Below, piece by piece: positions 8,237 to 16,385 of a stretch of DNA of 64,000 nt (positions within the stretch are counted from its first letter, which is position 1; each line of letters opens with the position of its first letter). Made by a program: the position numbers and the translations under genes. The DNA lies in the NCBI GenBank assembly GCA_900771005.1, contig CAAGMI010000277.1, forward strand, positions 1 through 64,000, given 5' to 3'. Below the pieces are notes generated by a model. It saw nothing but the letters and a program-made list of their open reading frames with translations, was not told the DNA's origin and made no database searches. Source of the DNA: Rikenellaceae bacterium (GTDB taxonomy: Bacteria; Bacteroidota; Bacteroidia; Bacteroidales; UBA932).

Positions 8237-8700
8237 TTCTCCACTGTGATTTCAACGTTGAGAACCGACTCGATGACGGATACTATCAAATCAAGGTCAT
8301 CGTCCGGGAAGGTTGCAGTAAGGTGCCTTCTGGTAGGAGAGAAGGTTATAGTGCACCCGTAGTACTCGGACAATTCGTTGATTACATCTTCAAGAGCCGC
8401 ATCTTCATATACGAAAACGTGTGTCGTAGCGACATCAGGATTAAGGATTACCGGCATCTGAACCGTTTCCTGACGGTTATGATGACTGACAGCCCTGGTA
8501 ATACCGTAACCTGCGGCGAATACTATAACTATTGAAGCGAAAGCTGTTGCGAATGTCACAGCCCACCTGTAGGCGTGCCTGCCGGCACTTCGTTCATCTA
8601 CGGACGAATGGAACCTGGATATGGCCTTTATCGGGTCAAAGATTCCTTCCCGATAGAATTTGAGTACAAAATTCAGTTTCTTGTCGTTTAGTTCTTTCAT
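8233..8700 (-). CDS. Minimal FecR-like anti-sigma protein with DUF4974 domain (155 aa)
   Basis: Regulator expected to hold the neighbouring ECF sigma factor and receive the signal from the receptor STN domain. Seen: a cytoplasmic N-terminus of about 42 residues, one membrane span (about 43-67, AVTFATAFASIVIVFAAGYG), then a DUF4974 domain (about 92-155: VFVYEDAALEDVINELSEYY). Known: Bacteroidota FecR proteins are usually over 300 residues, with a FecR beta-domain between the membrane span and DUF4974. Odd: that middle domain is absent; only about 25 residues link span and DUF4974. It overlaps the receptor start by 4 bp and follows the sigma gene by 59 bp. No stop or frameshift suggests decay. 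Confidence 0.8.
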   Translation of the reverse strand: MKELNDKKLNFVLKFYREGIFDPIKAISRFHSSVDERSAGRHAYRWAVTFATAFASIVIVFAAGYGITRAVSHHNRQETVQMPVILNPDVATTHVFVYEDAALEDVINELSEYYGCTITFSPTRRHLTATFPDDDLDLIVSVIESVLNVEITVEK

Positions 8701-8737
8701 AATTGGAGTGTCCTTTTACTCCTTAGACGAAGAAAAC

Positions 8738-8745
8738 CGAAAATA
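8738..8745 (-). promoter_or_regulatory. Possible internal promoter between sigma and anti-sigma genes
   Basis: The minus strand reads TATTTTCG, one change from TAnnTTTG, 37 nt before the start of the anti-sigma gene. A short hairpin GGAGT/ACTCC (8705-8722) follows in the leader. It may let the anti-sigma/receptor part be expressed separately, or be the target of the ECF sigma itself. Weak evidence. Confidence 0.3.
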
Positions 8746-8759
8746 GTACCACCAGAATT

Positions 8760-9266
8760 TCACAAAAAGAAAAAAATGAATTTACCTAATCCCTTGCGGA
8801 GAGCTCTCAGCGCCCTGGATATCTGATTCCTGACAGTCCGCTCCGACACGCCAAGTTCTTCTGCGATTTCAGAATACTTCATTCCGTCGCGCTTGTGCAT
8901 CAGTAGCATTTTCCTTCTTCCGGCCGGAAGTCTGTCAATTGCGTTCCACAGCAGGGATTCATCAAAAGAATCTGAAACAGCCTCATCGTCTGAAATAATC
9001 CCGCCCGATTCTTCCGGCAGGATTTCTTCAGGATGAGTTTTACGCTTGCGGAGAAAGTCAATACATCCGTTTCTCACCGAAGCGAAGAGATATGACTCCG
9101 CTGAATTCACTGTGGAGCCGTCATCCAATTTTTGATATAGTGAAACGAATGCTTCCTGAACTATATCCTCGATACTGTCTGTCGACTGCAGGTAATGCGT
9201 GGCATAAAGGCATAGAGGCCGATAATATAACCGGAACAGTTTTTCTATGTCATAACGCCTTGCCAT
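8760..9266 (-). CDS. ECF RNA polymerase sigma factor (168 aa)
   Basis: Directs RNA polymerase to the promoters of its regulon. Seen: region 2 (about residues 8-75, FRLYYRPLCLYATHYLQ and SIEDIVQEAFVSLYQ), a variable acidic linker (about 76-105), region 4 (about 108-158) with MKYSEIAEELGVSERTVRNQ as the helix-turn-helix. Known: Bacteroidota ECF factors of this type work with a FecR/DUF4974 anti-sigma protein and an STN receptor, both encoded immediately downstream. First gene of the operon running from 9266 to 1301. The C-terminal tail is unusually Phe-rich (KFIFFFL). Confidence 0.95.
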   Translation of the reverse strand: MARRYDIEKLFRLYYRPLCLYATHYLQSTDSIEDIVQEAFVSLYQKLDDGSTVNSAESYLFASVRNGCIDFLRKRKTHPEEILPEESGGIISDDEAVSDSFDESLLWNAIDRLPAGRRKMLLMHKRDGMKYSEIAEELGVSERTVRNQISRALRALRKGLGKFIFFFL

Positions 9267-9281
9267 TCTGAAAATTTTCGC

Positions 9282-9289
9282 AAATATAA
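9282..9289 (-). promoter_or_regulatory. -7 promoter element of the ECF sigma operon
   Basis: TATATTTG on the minus strand, a full match to TAnnTTTG, ending 15 nt before the ATG of the sigma gene. It looks like a housekeeping promoter. No good -33 TTTG at the usual spacing. Confidence 0.6.
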
Positions 9290-9350
9290 ATTTTTTCCCA
9301 AAAATGTTTCTTCCAACATATAAGGTAAAAGAAATGTGTAGGCTTTTTTC

Positions 9351-9358
9351 TATTTTTG
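9351..9358 (+). promoter_or_regulatory. -7 promoter element of the ABC exporter gene
   Basis: TATTTTTG, full match to TAnnTTTG, ends only 4 nt before the ATG at 9363. Transcription would begin at or next to the start codon, so the mRNA may be leaderless. Confidence 0.6.
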
Positions 9359-9362
9359 GATT

Positions 9363-11177
9363 ATGAATCTCATACAGCTTTTCAACAATATCAAGCCGTT
9401 TGTCAAGCCCTACAAATGGCTGGTCATAATCACACTCATACTTACCCTCATAGGGTCACTGATGGCCCAAGTCAATGCAATTGTCCTGGACAGGACCGTG
9501 GATGCCGTAAATGCACTGATAGGGATAAAGGATTTTTCCTGGGCAAAGGCAGCCAGAATACTTACGATCATCAGTATTGTCCTGCTTTCCAAAGAAATCC
9601 TTTCAGCCGTCGTGACGTTCGCGCAGAACTATTTCGGAGAAAGGATGAGGGTATTCGTGAGCAAGGATATGAGCCAGTCGGTGATTGACAAGATCCTGAC
9701 ATTCAAGATGGCTTTCTTTTCAAGACAGGAAAACGCCACCGGTCAGCTTCAAACCCGTATTGACCAGGGAGTAAGCAGTCTGAGCAGGACTGTGCAGAAC
9801 TTTTTCATAGACCTTCTGCCTCTGTTCACCAGTGCGATCCTTGCGCTGGTTCTGATGTTCATAGCGAACGTATGGGTCGGTCTTACCGCACTTTTCATAG
9901 TGCCGATCTATTTCTGGATCACGGTCCGCCAGGCGCGCAAGCTCAAGGGATGGAGGCGGAATATGAGAAATTACCGTGAAATAAAAAGCCACGGTGTGAT
10001 GAACATAATCGAGAGCATCAACGTCATAAAGAGCTTTAACAGGGAGGGCATAGAAAGTGAAAAGCAATGGGACATCCAGACCAAATTCACCGACAATCAG
10101 ATGGCGGTCAGAAAGACCTCCTTCTATTATGACGCCCTGAAGAGTTTCGTACGTCAGGTCGGCACGGTACTAATAATCATACTTACAGCATATCTGGTGC
10201 TGAGCGGCTATCCCGGGATGACCATAGGCAAGATCATGTATCACGTTATGCTCTTCTCGAACGTGACAGCTCCGATCACTCAGCTTCAGCGTATATTTGA
10301 CGACATGAATGATGCCCTGATATATGCAGAAGGCTTCTTTGACATACTGAATTCAGACAGCGACACGGAGCCGAGCGGAAGCTACAGGCCGGACAAGGTA
10401 CAGGGCGATTTTGAGATTTCAGGAGTCGATTTCACCTACCCGAACGGGAACAAGGCCCTGCACGACATCAACATGAAGATAGAAAGCGGGAAAATAACAG
10501 CCTTTGTAGGTCTTTCTGGAGCGGGCAAATCCACGATTGTAAACCTGCTGGACAAATTCTACGAGCCTGACTGCGGTACGATCAAACTCGACGGCGTGGA
10601 CCTGAGGGAGTACGATACCCATTTCCTCAGGGACAACATCGGACTTGTTCTCCAGAAGAACCATATATTTGACGGAACCATCGAAGAAAACATCAGGTAC
10701 GGCAGACCTGACGCCACATTCGAAGAAATAGAGGATGCTGCCCGCAAGGCATATATCTATGACCAGATAGTATCACGCCCGGACGGGTTCAAGGCCCAGG
10801 CGACAGAACTGTCAGGAGGTCAGCAGCAAAGAATCGCCATTGCCAGAATGTTCCTCAAGAATCCGCCGATCATATTCCTCGACGAGCCTACCGCATCACT
10901 TGATGCAATCGCCACGGAACAGATCAAGGCCAGCATCGATGAGATAAAGCGTGGAAGGACAGTGATCATCATATCCCATTCCATCTCACAGATCATCGAC
11001 AGCGACGTCATCTACGCCCTCAAGAACGGAAGAGTCGAGCAGAGCGGAAATCCTGACGATGTTTACAGGCAGGGAGGTGTCTATAAGGACATCGTCGACG
11101 CATCTGCAAGGTCGCTCAACATAGAGAAGCTGGCACAGACCCTGGATACGGACGGCGACGGTAAAATGTTCGATTAA
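9363..11177 (+). CDS. ABC exporter, fused permease and ATPase (604 aa)
   Basis: Half-transporter expected to dimerise in the inner membrane and export a lipid, peptide or drug-like compound. Seen: a six-span membrane domain (about residues 15-325) followed by the ATPase: Walker A GLSGAGKST (about 380), signature LSGGQQQRIAIARMF, Walker B IIFLDEPTAS and the switch His in IIISHSIS. The C-terminus carries a short acidic tail (DTDGDGKMFD). Known: this organisation belongs to the MsbA/MdlB-like type 1 exporters; substrate cannot be read from sequence. Monocistronic, convergent with the phosphatase gene 3 bp away; -7 box immediately before the start. Confidence 0.93.
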   Translation: MNLIQLFNNIKPFVKPYKWLVIITLILTLIGSLMAQVNAIVLDRTVDAVNALIGIKDFSWAKAARILTIISIVLLSKEILSAVVTFAQNYFGERMRVFVSKDMSQSVIDKILTFKMAFFSRQENATGQLQTRIDQGVSSLSRTVQNFFIDLLPLFTSAILALVLMFIANVWVGLTALFIVPIYFWITVRQARKLKGWRRNMRNYREIKSHGVMNIIESINVIKSFNREGIESEKQWDIQTKFTDNQMAVRKTSFYYDALKSFVRQVGTVLIIILTAYLVLSGYPGMTIGKIMYHVMLFSNVTAPITQLQRIFDDMNDALIYAEGFFDILNSDSDTEPSGSYRPDKVQGDFEISGVDFTYPNGNKALHDINMKIESGKITAFVGLSGAGKSTIVNLLDKFYEPDCGTIKLDGVDLREYDTHFLRDNIGLVLQKNHIFDGTIEENIRYGRPDATFEEIEDAARKAYIYDQIVSRPDGFKAQATELSGGQQQRIAIARMFLKNPPIIFLDEPTASLDAIATEQIKASIDEIKRGRTVIIISHSISQIIDSDVIYALKNGRVEQSGNPDDVYRQGGVYKDIVDASARSLNIEKLAQTLDTDGDGKMFD

Positions 11178-11180
11178 ATA

Positions 11181-12605
11181 TTATTTACTATAGTTCGCAA
11201 TACGGGCGATGGTCTTCGGAATGTCCGTATTGTCAGTGCATCCGAGGAATTCCTGTTCATTGACGCCTTTCACGTAAAGGCCTACAGGAGAGCCTGTATG
11301 CGTACCGTGAGGCCACAAATACCCTGCCTGTCTGTTGGCATAGTCAATCGCATCCGAAACGACTCTCGTGCTGACGGAATAAAGGGATACGACATCGTCT
11401 CCCCTATTTTTCCTGACAGCATTTTCATACGCTGACTTAAGGGCAGCCTCCGTGGCGGGATCGACATTGATGACATCCCACAGGCCAAGGTGCTTCGTGA
11501 AGAAACTCCTGGCTTCCTCCCAGGACGGAAGTGAATTGTTCTCCCCCACTTTGGCGAATTCCCTGAAATATTCGTTAAGCTTATCTTCGGAACATTTCTG
11601 TGCAGCGAGAAGTTCAGGATGCATCTCATACCTGCCGGCTCCCGGTGCACAAGCTCCCGTCTCGTGATCGGCAGTGACAACGATAAGCGTCTCGTCAGGA
11701 TGCTCATGGTAGAATGCGAGCACAAGGTCAATGGCCTCTGCGAAATCATTTATCTCCCAGAAGTCGCTGGCTCCGTCATCACTATGCCCCGCGTGGTCGA
11801 TGCTGCCGCCTTCGATCATACAGAAAAATCCCTTTTCAAGGAAATTGGCAGACAGATATTCGATACCGGCCCGTACGAAATCAGGGAGACCGGTCTGCCC
11901 TTCCGTGCGGTCAATGGCGTAAGGAAGGTCGGTAATGTGCGGGTTCTCGCTGAGACAAAGCACTCTCTCTGTATGGGAAGCCGCTGTCTTGAGCTGTTCG
12001 CCGCGAAGGATCGAAACACCGGCAGCAGAAATCATATCCTCAAGGAACTTCGAATCATGGCCCGTCTTCCTGACTTCATTGATGACACCGCCACCTGCAG
12101 CGAAATCCACCTTGGAAGCAGCCAGCTGACCGGCTATCTTTTCATATTCAGCCCTTGATGCAGCATGCGCATAGAAAGCCGCAGGAGTTGCGTGATTGAT
12201 ACCTACCGAGGTTATGACGCCGACTCCGAAACCGGCTGACTTCGCCCAATCGGCAATGCTGGACACAGCGACCGTATCCGCATCGACGCCCATCGCATCG
12301 TTGTATGTCTTGACACCTGTCGCAAGCGCAGTACCGGCAGCTGCGGAATCAGTAACCAGAGAAGAAGCGGAATATGTCGTGACAAATGTCCTTACAGGGA
12401 AGTGGAAGAAATTGAGGTTTTCAGGCCCGTATCCCGTAGCTCTGTTGTAGAGTTGCGCACTATATACTTCATTGATACCCATACCGTCCCCTATCAGATA
12501 GAAAACATATTTCGGAGTATCCGCGCCTGCGGTAAGGGACAGGGAGAAAGCCATTGAAACAGCGAAAGCCGCCTTAATAAAACCTCGTTTGATCATATTA
12601 GTCAA
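11181..12605 (-). CDS. phoA: Alkaline phosphatase, PhoA family (474 aa)
   Basis: Hydrolyses phosphate monoesters in the periplasm. Seen: signal peptide (about residues 4-28), metal-binding IGDGMG, the catalytic Ser in VTDSAAAGTALATG (about residue 84), HAGHSDD and TADHETG metal-ligand motifs, all intact. Length is typical of the family. Start: ATG at 12605 gives MTNMIKRG; the second Met (12596) would give a more standard signal peptide. Convergent with the ABC exporter with a 3-bp gap, so no separate terminator fits between them. Divergent from the DUF4251 gene across a palindromic promoter region. Confidence 0.93.
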   Translation of the reverse strand: MTNMIKRGFIKAAFAVSMAFSLSLTAGADTPKYVFYLIGDGMGINEVYSAQLYNRATGYGPENLNFFHFPVRTFVTTYSASSLVTDSAAAGTALATGVKTYNDAMGVDADTVAVSSIADWAKSAGFGVGVITSVGINHATPAAFYAHAASRAEYEKIAGQLAASKVDFAAGGGVINEVRKTGHDSKFLEDMISAAGVSILRGEQLKTAASHTERVLCLSENPHITDLPYAIDRTEGQTGLPDFVRAGIEYLSANFLEKGFFCMIEGGSIDHAGHSDDGASDFWEINDFAEAIDLVLAFYHEHPDETLIVVTADHETGACAPGAGRYEMHPELLAAQKCSEDKLNEYFREFAKVGENNSLPSWEEARSFFTKHLGLWDVINVDPATEAALKSAYENAVRKNRGDDVVSLYSVSTRVVSDAIDYANRQAGYLWPHGTHTGSPVGLYVKGVNEQEFLGCTDNTDIPKTIARIANYSK

Positions 12606-12631
12606 TATTAGTATTAATCAAGTGCAATATA

Positions 12632-12651
12632 GCAAAAATTAGTATTTTTGC
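12632..12651. promoter_or_regulatory. Palindromic divergent promoter between phosphatase and DUF4251 genes
   Basis: GCAAAAAT-TAGT-ATTTTTGC is a perfect 8-bp inverted repeat. On the plus strand it contains TATTTTTG (12643-12650), a full TAnnTTTG match 21 nt before the DUF4251 ATG; on the minus strand it contains AATTTTTG, one mismatch, 27 nt before the phosphatase start. The two -7 boxes are thus back to back. Confidence 0.5.
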
Positions 12652-12671
12652 ATGAATAAAAATGAACCGAT

Positions 12672-13175
12672 ATGAGACTTATTAGAACGATACTCGTAAC
12701 ACTGGCGCTCTCGGCAGCTTTCGTTTCAGCCTACGCAGCCAATGACAGAAAATCAGAAAAAGAAGAAATCGAATCCATGGTAAAGGATGCAGTCAACAAC
12801 CACACGCTTGCCATAGAAGTGGATTTCATCGTGCCAACGGGAATGCCTTCCTTCAATTCTACGGAAGGATATACACTCAGGATCAAGGACGGAAAAGTCA
12901 AAGCGTTCCTGCCATATTTCGGCACAGGTTACGCGGCGATGATTTCAGGCGTTGACGAAGCCAACTTCAACTTTGACGACTGCGAAATCAAGATAGAAGA
13001 AGACAACGCCAAGGCGAAGAGAGGAAAATACACCTGGAGATTCTCTGCCGAAAACGGATCGGAAAACGTTGATGTCACAATCAATTTCGACAAGAAGGGT
13101 TATGCTGAAATCAGTTGCGACAGCATGAGGAAATCCAACATACGATATTCAGGCAAACTGATCAAAGTTGAATAA
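12672..13175 (+). CDS. DUF4251 domain periplasmic protein (167 aa)
   Basis: Function unknown. Seen: signal peptide (MRLIRTILVTLALSAAFVSAYA, about 1-22), a short charged helix, then a beta-rich domain: VDFIVPTGMPSFNSTEGYTL, KAFLPYFGTGYAA and ENVDVTINFDKKGYAEI. Known: the 'LPYFG..Y' motif and layout define DUF4251, a family found almost only in Bacteroidota and exported to the periplasm or surface. There is no lipobox Cys, so the protein is probably soluble. Single gene between a divergent promoter and a convergent terminator. Confidence 0.85.
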   Translation: MRLIRTILVTLALSAAFVSAYAANDRKSEKEEIESMVKDAVNNHTLAIEVDFIVPTGMPSFNSTEGYTLRIKDGKVKAFLPYFGTGYAAMISGVDEANFNFDDCEIKIEEDNAKAKRGKYTWRFSAENGSENVDVTINFDKKGYAEISCDSMRKSNIRYSGKLIKVE

Positions 13176-13208
13176 AAAGAAATCGAAGACCGCAGGGCCT
13201 CCGATTTT
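13175..13208. terminator. Bidirectional terminator between DUF4251 gene and adk
   Basis: AAATCGAAG (13180-13188) pairs with CTCCGATTT (13199-13207) with one mismatch, around an 10-nt loop. An A-run precedes and a T-run follows, so it can serve the two converging genes. Confidence 0.55.
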
Positions 13209-13223
13209 CATATCCGGCATGGA

Positions 13224-13802
13224 CTATTGAAGCGAATCGACCAGCTTCATCACAGCTGCCCTGTTCTCCTCTATGGTCGGAGCGACGGCCAAAGTTTCAT
13301 AATACTTGCCGGCTTTCTTATAGTACTCAATGATAGGTTCGGTCTGAACGTGATATGTTTTGATTCTATTGGTGATGATCTCATCGCTGGCATCATCTGC
13401 ACGTCCTTCCACCAAAGCCCTGTGAGCAATACGTTCCCTGATGAGGTCATCCGGAATCATGATGGAGATTACCGCCGTGACTTCCTCACCGCCCTTTTTC
13501 AGCAGGGCATCAAGAGCTTCAGCCTGCGCGATTGTCCTTGGAAATCCATCCAGGAGGAATCCGTCATAACCCTTGATTGACTTGAAGGCAGATGCAATCA
13601 TACCTTCCACAACTTCATCAGGAACCAGCGACCCGGCCTCGATAAGCGACTTTGCCTGCTTTCCCAACTGCGTGCCTGCAGCAATCTCATTTCTGAGAAG
13701 TTCGCCCGTTGAGAGATGCTTCAGATTGTATTTTTCTGAAATAGCTCCGGCGTGTGTTCCCTTACCGGCTCCCGGAGGGCCGAATAAAATGTAATACTTC
13801 AT
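13224..13802 (-). CDS. adk: Adenylate kinase (192 aa)
   Basis: Interconverts ATP + AMP and 2 ADP in the cytoplasm. Seen: P-loop GPPGAGKGTHA (residues 7-17), AMP-binding STGELLRNEI, GFLLDGFPRT, and an arginine-rich region RIAHRALVEGRADD. The LID is the short type without zinc-binding cysteines, and the length (192) fits short-LID bacterial enzymes. It follows hpt by 5 bp on the same strand, so the two purine-nucleotide genes form an operon. Confidence 0.97.
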   Translation of the reverse strand: MKYYILFGPPGAGKGTHAGAISEKYNLKHLSTGELLRNEIAAGTQLGKQAKSLIEAGSLVPDEVVEGMIASAFKSIKGYDGFLLDGFPRTIAQAEALDALLKKGGEEVTAVISIMIPDDLIRERIAHRALVEGRADDASDEIITNRIKTYHVQTEPIIEYYKKAGKYYETLAVAPTIEENRAAVMKLVDSLQ

Positions 13803-13807
13803 ATCAG

Positions 13808-14374
13808 TTATTGTTCAATTACGTAGATTTCCTTCATATTACGGCCCAGCTCATTATAGTCAAGCCCGTACCCTACAATAAAGTCATTCGGAATCTCCAT
13901 CCCCACATAGTCTATTTTTTCCGGCTTGTCATACACGTCAGGTTTCAGGAGCATGGTACATATCCTCACGTCCTTTGCGCCTTTTGAAAGAAGCAGTTCC
14001 TTCAATGCGACGATGGTATTTCCCGTATCCACCACATCCTCGCAGATCAACACCGTACGTCCTTCCACAGGAGAAGTCAGTCCCATCACATTGAGTACCG
14101 TTCCCGTGGATTTCGTGCCGGTATAGGAAGACATCTTCACAGAAACCAGCTCGGCCGGGAACTCCGTGCGCTTCATCAATTCAGCCGTAAACATTATGGC
14201 TCCGTTGAGCACACACAGCATCATAGGGGTCTCATCCGTTCCGGAAAAATCCCTGTTAAGTCTGTCAGCTACAGACTGGATGGCATTTTCAACTGTTTCC
14301 TGATCTATGTATGGCTTGAAAACCTTGTCGTGAATCTTGATTTTTCCTTCCATCTTATCCTGCAGGTTAATCAT
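13808..14374 (-). CDS. hpt: Hypoxanthine phosphoribosyltransferase (188 aa)
   Basis: Purine salvage: joins hypoxanthine (and usually guanine) to PRPP giving IMP or GMP. Seen: PRPP-binding loop TVLICEDVVDTGNTI (about residues 106-120) with the paired acidic residues, an early VLNGAIMFTAELM loop, and the base-stacking region KIDYVGMEIPNDFIVGYGLD. Length is normal. The start may be the second Met (MEGKIKIHDK, residue 8), as family members often begin there. Upstream of adk with 5 bp between them. Confidence 0.95.
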   Translation of the reverse strand: MINLQDKMEGKIKIHDKVFKPYIDQETVENAIQSVADRLNRDFSGTDETPMMLCVLNGAIMFTAELMKRTEFPAELVSVKMSSYTGTKSTGTVLNVMGLTSPVEGRTVLICEDVVDTGNTIVALKELLLSKGAKDVRICTMLLKPDVYDKPEKIDYVGMEIPNDFIVGYGLDYNELGRNMKEIYVIEQ

Positions 14375-14428
14375 GGCTAATTTACGAAAAATTATTCGAT
14401 TCTGATCGAAATATACATTAAATGGGCA

Positions 14429-14436
14429 TATTATTG
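14429..14436 (+). promoter_or_regulatory. Possible -7 element of the HhH/barrel gene
   Basis: TATTATTG, one change from TAnnTTTG, ends 6 nt before ATG 14443. It favours 14443 over the upstream ATG at 14422, which would lie outside the transcript. Confidence 0.35.
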
Positions 14437-14442
14437 CCGACT

Positions 14443-15948
14443 ATGAAAAACTTTCTGATCATAGTCGAAGCGATTCTGCGCCTCACAGGTGCATCCTGCA
14501 TAGAAGATCTCGACGAAGAAACGCTGGACAGATTCGACAGACTCGAAGACTTTCCAATCGAAATAAATTACTGCTCGAAGCAGGCATTGGTAGAATCGGG
14601 GTTGATGAGCTCCTATCAGGCAGCGTCTCTGATTGAATACAGGGAGAGGACCGGGGGTATATTCTCTGTAACCGAGCTCGGGCTGATAGACGGATTCGAC
14701 CAGGAAACTGCCAGGGCTCTGAGCAACTACGTCAGCTTCGATTCTGTGCTCTCCCCCGGACAGAGGCCGGCATCCAAGGGAAGGCACAAGCTGTCTGCGA
14801 AAGGGTCGGACATAATAAAGGAGCAGGGCAGGATGTCAGGTTCGTGCAAATATTCCTACGAAGGGAGAAGAGTAAGCCTGAACATAGGAGCAGGCGTTTC
14901 CGAAAAGCCTGACGGATCGGTATGCCTGGCATACAGCGGGAGAGGAGCGCTCAGGCTCCTGGTCCTGGGTGACTACAATCTGCGCTACGGACAGGGTACG
15001 GCACTGTGGAGCGGATTTTCATTAAGCGGCTTCCCTACGGTAGATGCAATCTACAGAAAGCCTGCGGGCATATGCCGCAGCTGTTCGTCCAGTCTGGGAG
15101 ACAAATACCGGGGAGCGGCGGCCGGATTTGAACTGGGACGGTTTTCAGCGGACCTTTTCTACGCTTATGGATGTCTGGCCGGAGGCAATGTGAGCTTCAA
15201 CGGAAAGAGTTTCAGTGTGGACGTCACGGCATATTGCAGCGAATCCCTATGGACCGGAAGCCTGTCCGCCAGGGGAACGGTCAGAAAAGTTGATCTGTTC
15301 GGAGAAATAACCCACAGGACAGATGGCAACGGAACGTCAGTTTTGGCAGGAGCTGTCTGGAATGCAGGATATAAAATCAAAGCAGGTCTGCGTGCATATA
15401 TTGCCGGCAATTCGAGACAAGCAGCCTTCGGCATACAGTTCAGGGATCAGATGGTCACCGTGGACTACAACGAGAAATACCTGAAATGCATCTACAACGG
15501 CATTGTCAATATGATGGAATCCGACAAAGGAGCGCTCCAACTACGGATGAAGGCAAGCGCAAGATATAAGGACAAGTGGAAATACGAGCTCAGGCTTGAC
15601 GCCCGTGCGCAACTCAACGGTTTTGAGCTCAACGGGAGGTACGACATACTCTGGAATGTCTCAAGAGCCTGGCTCTGGTATATCGAGGGAGGTTATAAGG
15701 GAGAGTCTTTCAGCACTTTCCTGCGAGCAGGAATATTCCTGATCGACAATTGGGATGACAGGATATATGTATATGAGAGGGATGCACCGGACTGTTTCAA
15801 CGTACCAGCATACTACGGCAGAGGCTGGAACGCATCCTGGGTAGTCAAATGGAAAGGACTCGGCCTCAGGGCCGGACTCGTCCGCTATCCCTGGTCGGCG
15901 AAAACGCCCAAAACGGAAATCAAGGTTTCCTATGTAGTAAAGTGGTGA
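14443..15948 (+). CDS. Helix-hairpin-helix protein with predicted outer-membrane barrel (501 aa)
   Basis: Function unknown. Seen: a hydrophobic N-terminus (MKNFLIIVEAILRLTGASC), then ComEA-like tandem helix-hairpin-helix motifs (about residues 35-105: INYCSKQALVESGLMSSYQA, GGIFSVTELGLIDGF), a basic linker, and a long beta-rich part rich in Gly and aromatic residues alternating with polar ones, ending VSYVVKW. Known: Bacteroidota encode such HhH-plus-barrel proteins; HhH motifs usually contact DNA or proteins. Start at 14443 rather than 14422 because of the signal-like sequence and nearby -7 box. Convergent with dut with no intervening base (15948/15949). A role in DNA uptake is only a guess. 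Confidence 0.7.
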   Translation: MKNFLIIVEAILRLTGASCIEDLDEETLDRFDRLEDFPIEINYCSKQALVESGLMSSYQAASLIEYRERTGGIFSVTELGLIDGFDQETARALSNYVSFDSVLSPGQRPASKGRHKLSAKGSDIIKEQGRMSGSCKYSYEGRRVSLNIGAGVSEKPDGSVCLAYSGRGALRLLVLGDYNLRYGQGTALWSGFSLSGFPTVDAIYRKPAGICRSCSSSLGDKYRGAAAGFELGRFSADLFYAYGCLAGGNVSFNGKSFSVDVTAYCSESLWTGSLSARGTVRKVDLFGEITHRTDGNGTSVLAGAVWNAGYKIKAGLRAYIAGNSRQAAFGIQFRDQMVTVDYNEKYLKCIYNGIVNMMESDKGALQLRMKASARYKDKWKYELRLDARAQLNGFELNGRYDILWNVSRAWLWYIEGGYKGESFSTFLRAGIFLIDNWDDRIYVYERDAPDCFNVPAYYGRGWNASWVVKWKGLGLRAGLVRYPWSAKTPKTEIKVSYVVKW

Positions 15949-16383
15949 CTATTTCGTGCCGGTGCTTCCGAAACCGCCGGCTCCCCTGTCAGAAGACGAG
16001 AGTTCCTCCACCTCTTCCCAGTCGATGTGCTCATGCTTTGCCAGCACAAGCTGAGCTATCCTTTCCGCAGGCTCGATGACGAAGGATTCTTCAGACAGGT
16101 TGACAAGGATGACCTTGACTTCGCCTCTGTAATCCGCATCGATTGTTCCCGGGCTGTTAAGGACAGTAATGCCGTGTTTTGCTGCAAGTCCGCTGCGAGG
16201 TCGCACCTGCACCTCGAATCCGGCCGGAATCTCAAGATAAAGACCGGTAGGGACCATCGCTCTCTGAAGAGGTTTGAGCTCAATCGATTCAGAGATGTCC
16301 GCACGCACGTCCATTCCTGCAGAAAGCTCAGTGGCATAGGCAGGAAGGCTGTTCTTTGATTTGTTGACTACTTTTACCGTCAT
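15949..16383 (-). CDS. dut: dUTP pyrophosphatase (144 aa)
   Basis: Hydrolyses dUTP to dUMP and pyrophosphate, keeping uracil out of DNA and feeding thymidylate synthesis. Seen: all five motifs of trimeric dUTPase in order: AGMDVRADI (1), RPRSGLAAKHG (2), GTIDADYRGEVKVILVN (3), PAERIAQLV (4) and the C-terminal RGAGGFGSTG arm (5). Length is typical. It follows the LptF/G gene by 2 bp on the minus strand and probably shares its transcript with tgt. Confidence 0.97.
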   Translation of the reverse strand: MTVKVVNKSKNSLPAYATELSAGMDVRADISESIELKPLQRAMVPTGLYLEIPAGFEVQVRPRSGLAAKHGITVLNSPGTIDADYRGEVKVILVNLSEESFVIEPAERIAQLVLAKHEHIDWEEVEELSSSDRGAGGFGSTGTK

Positions 16384-16385
16384 AA

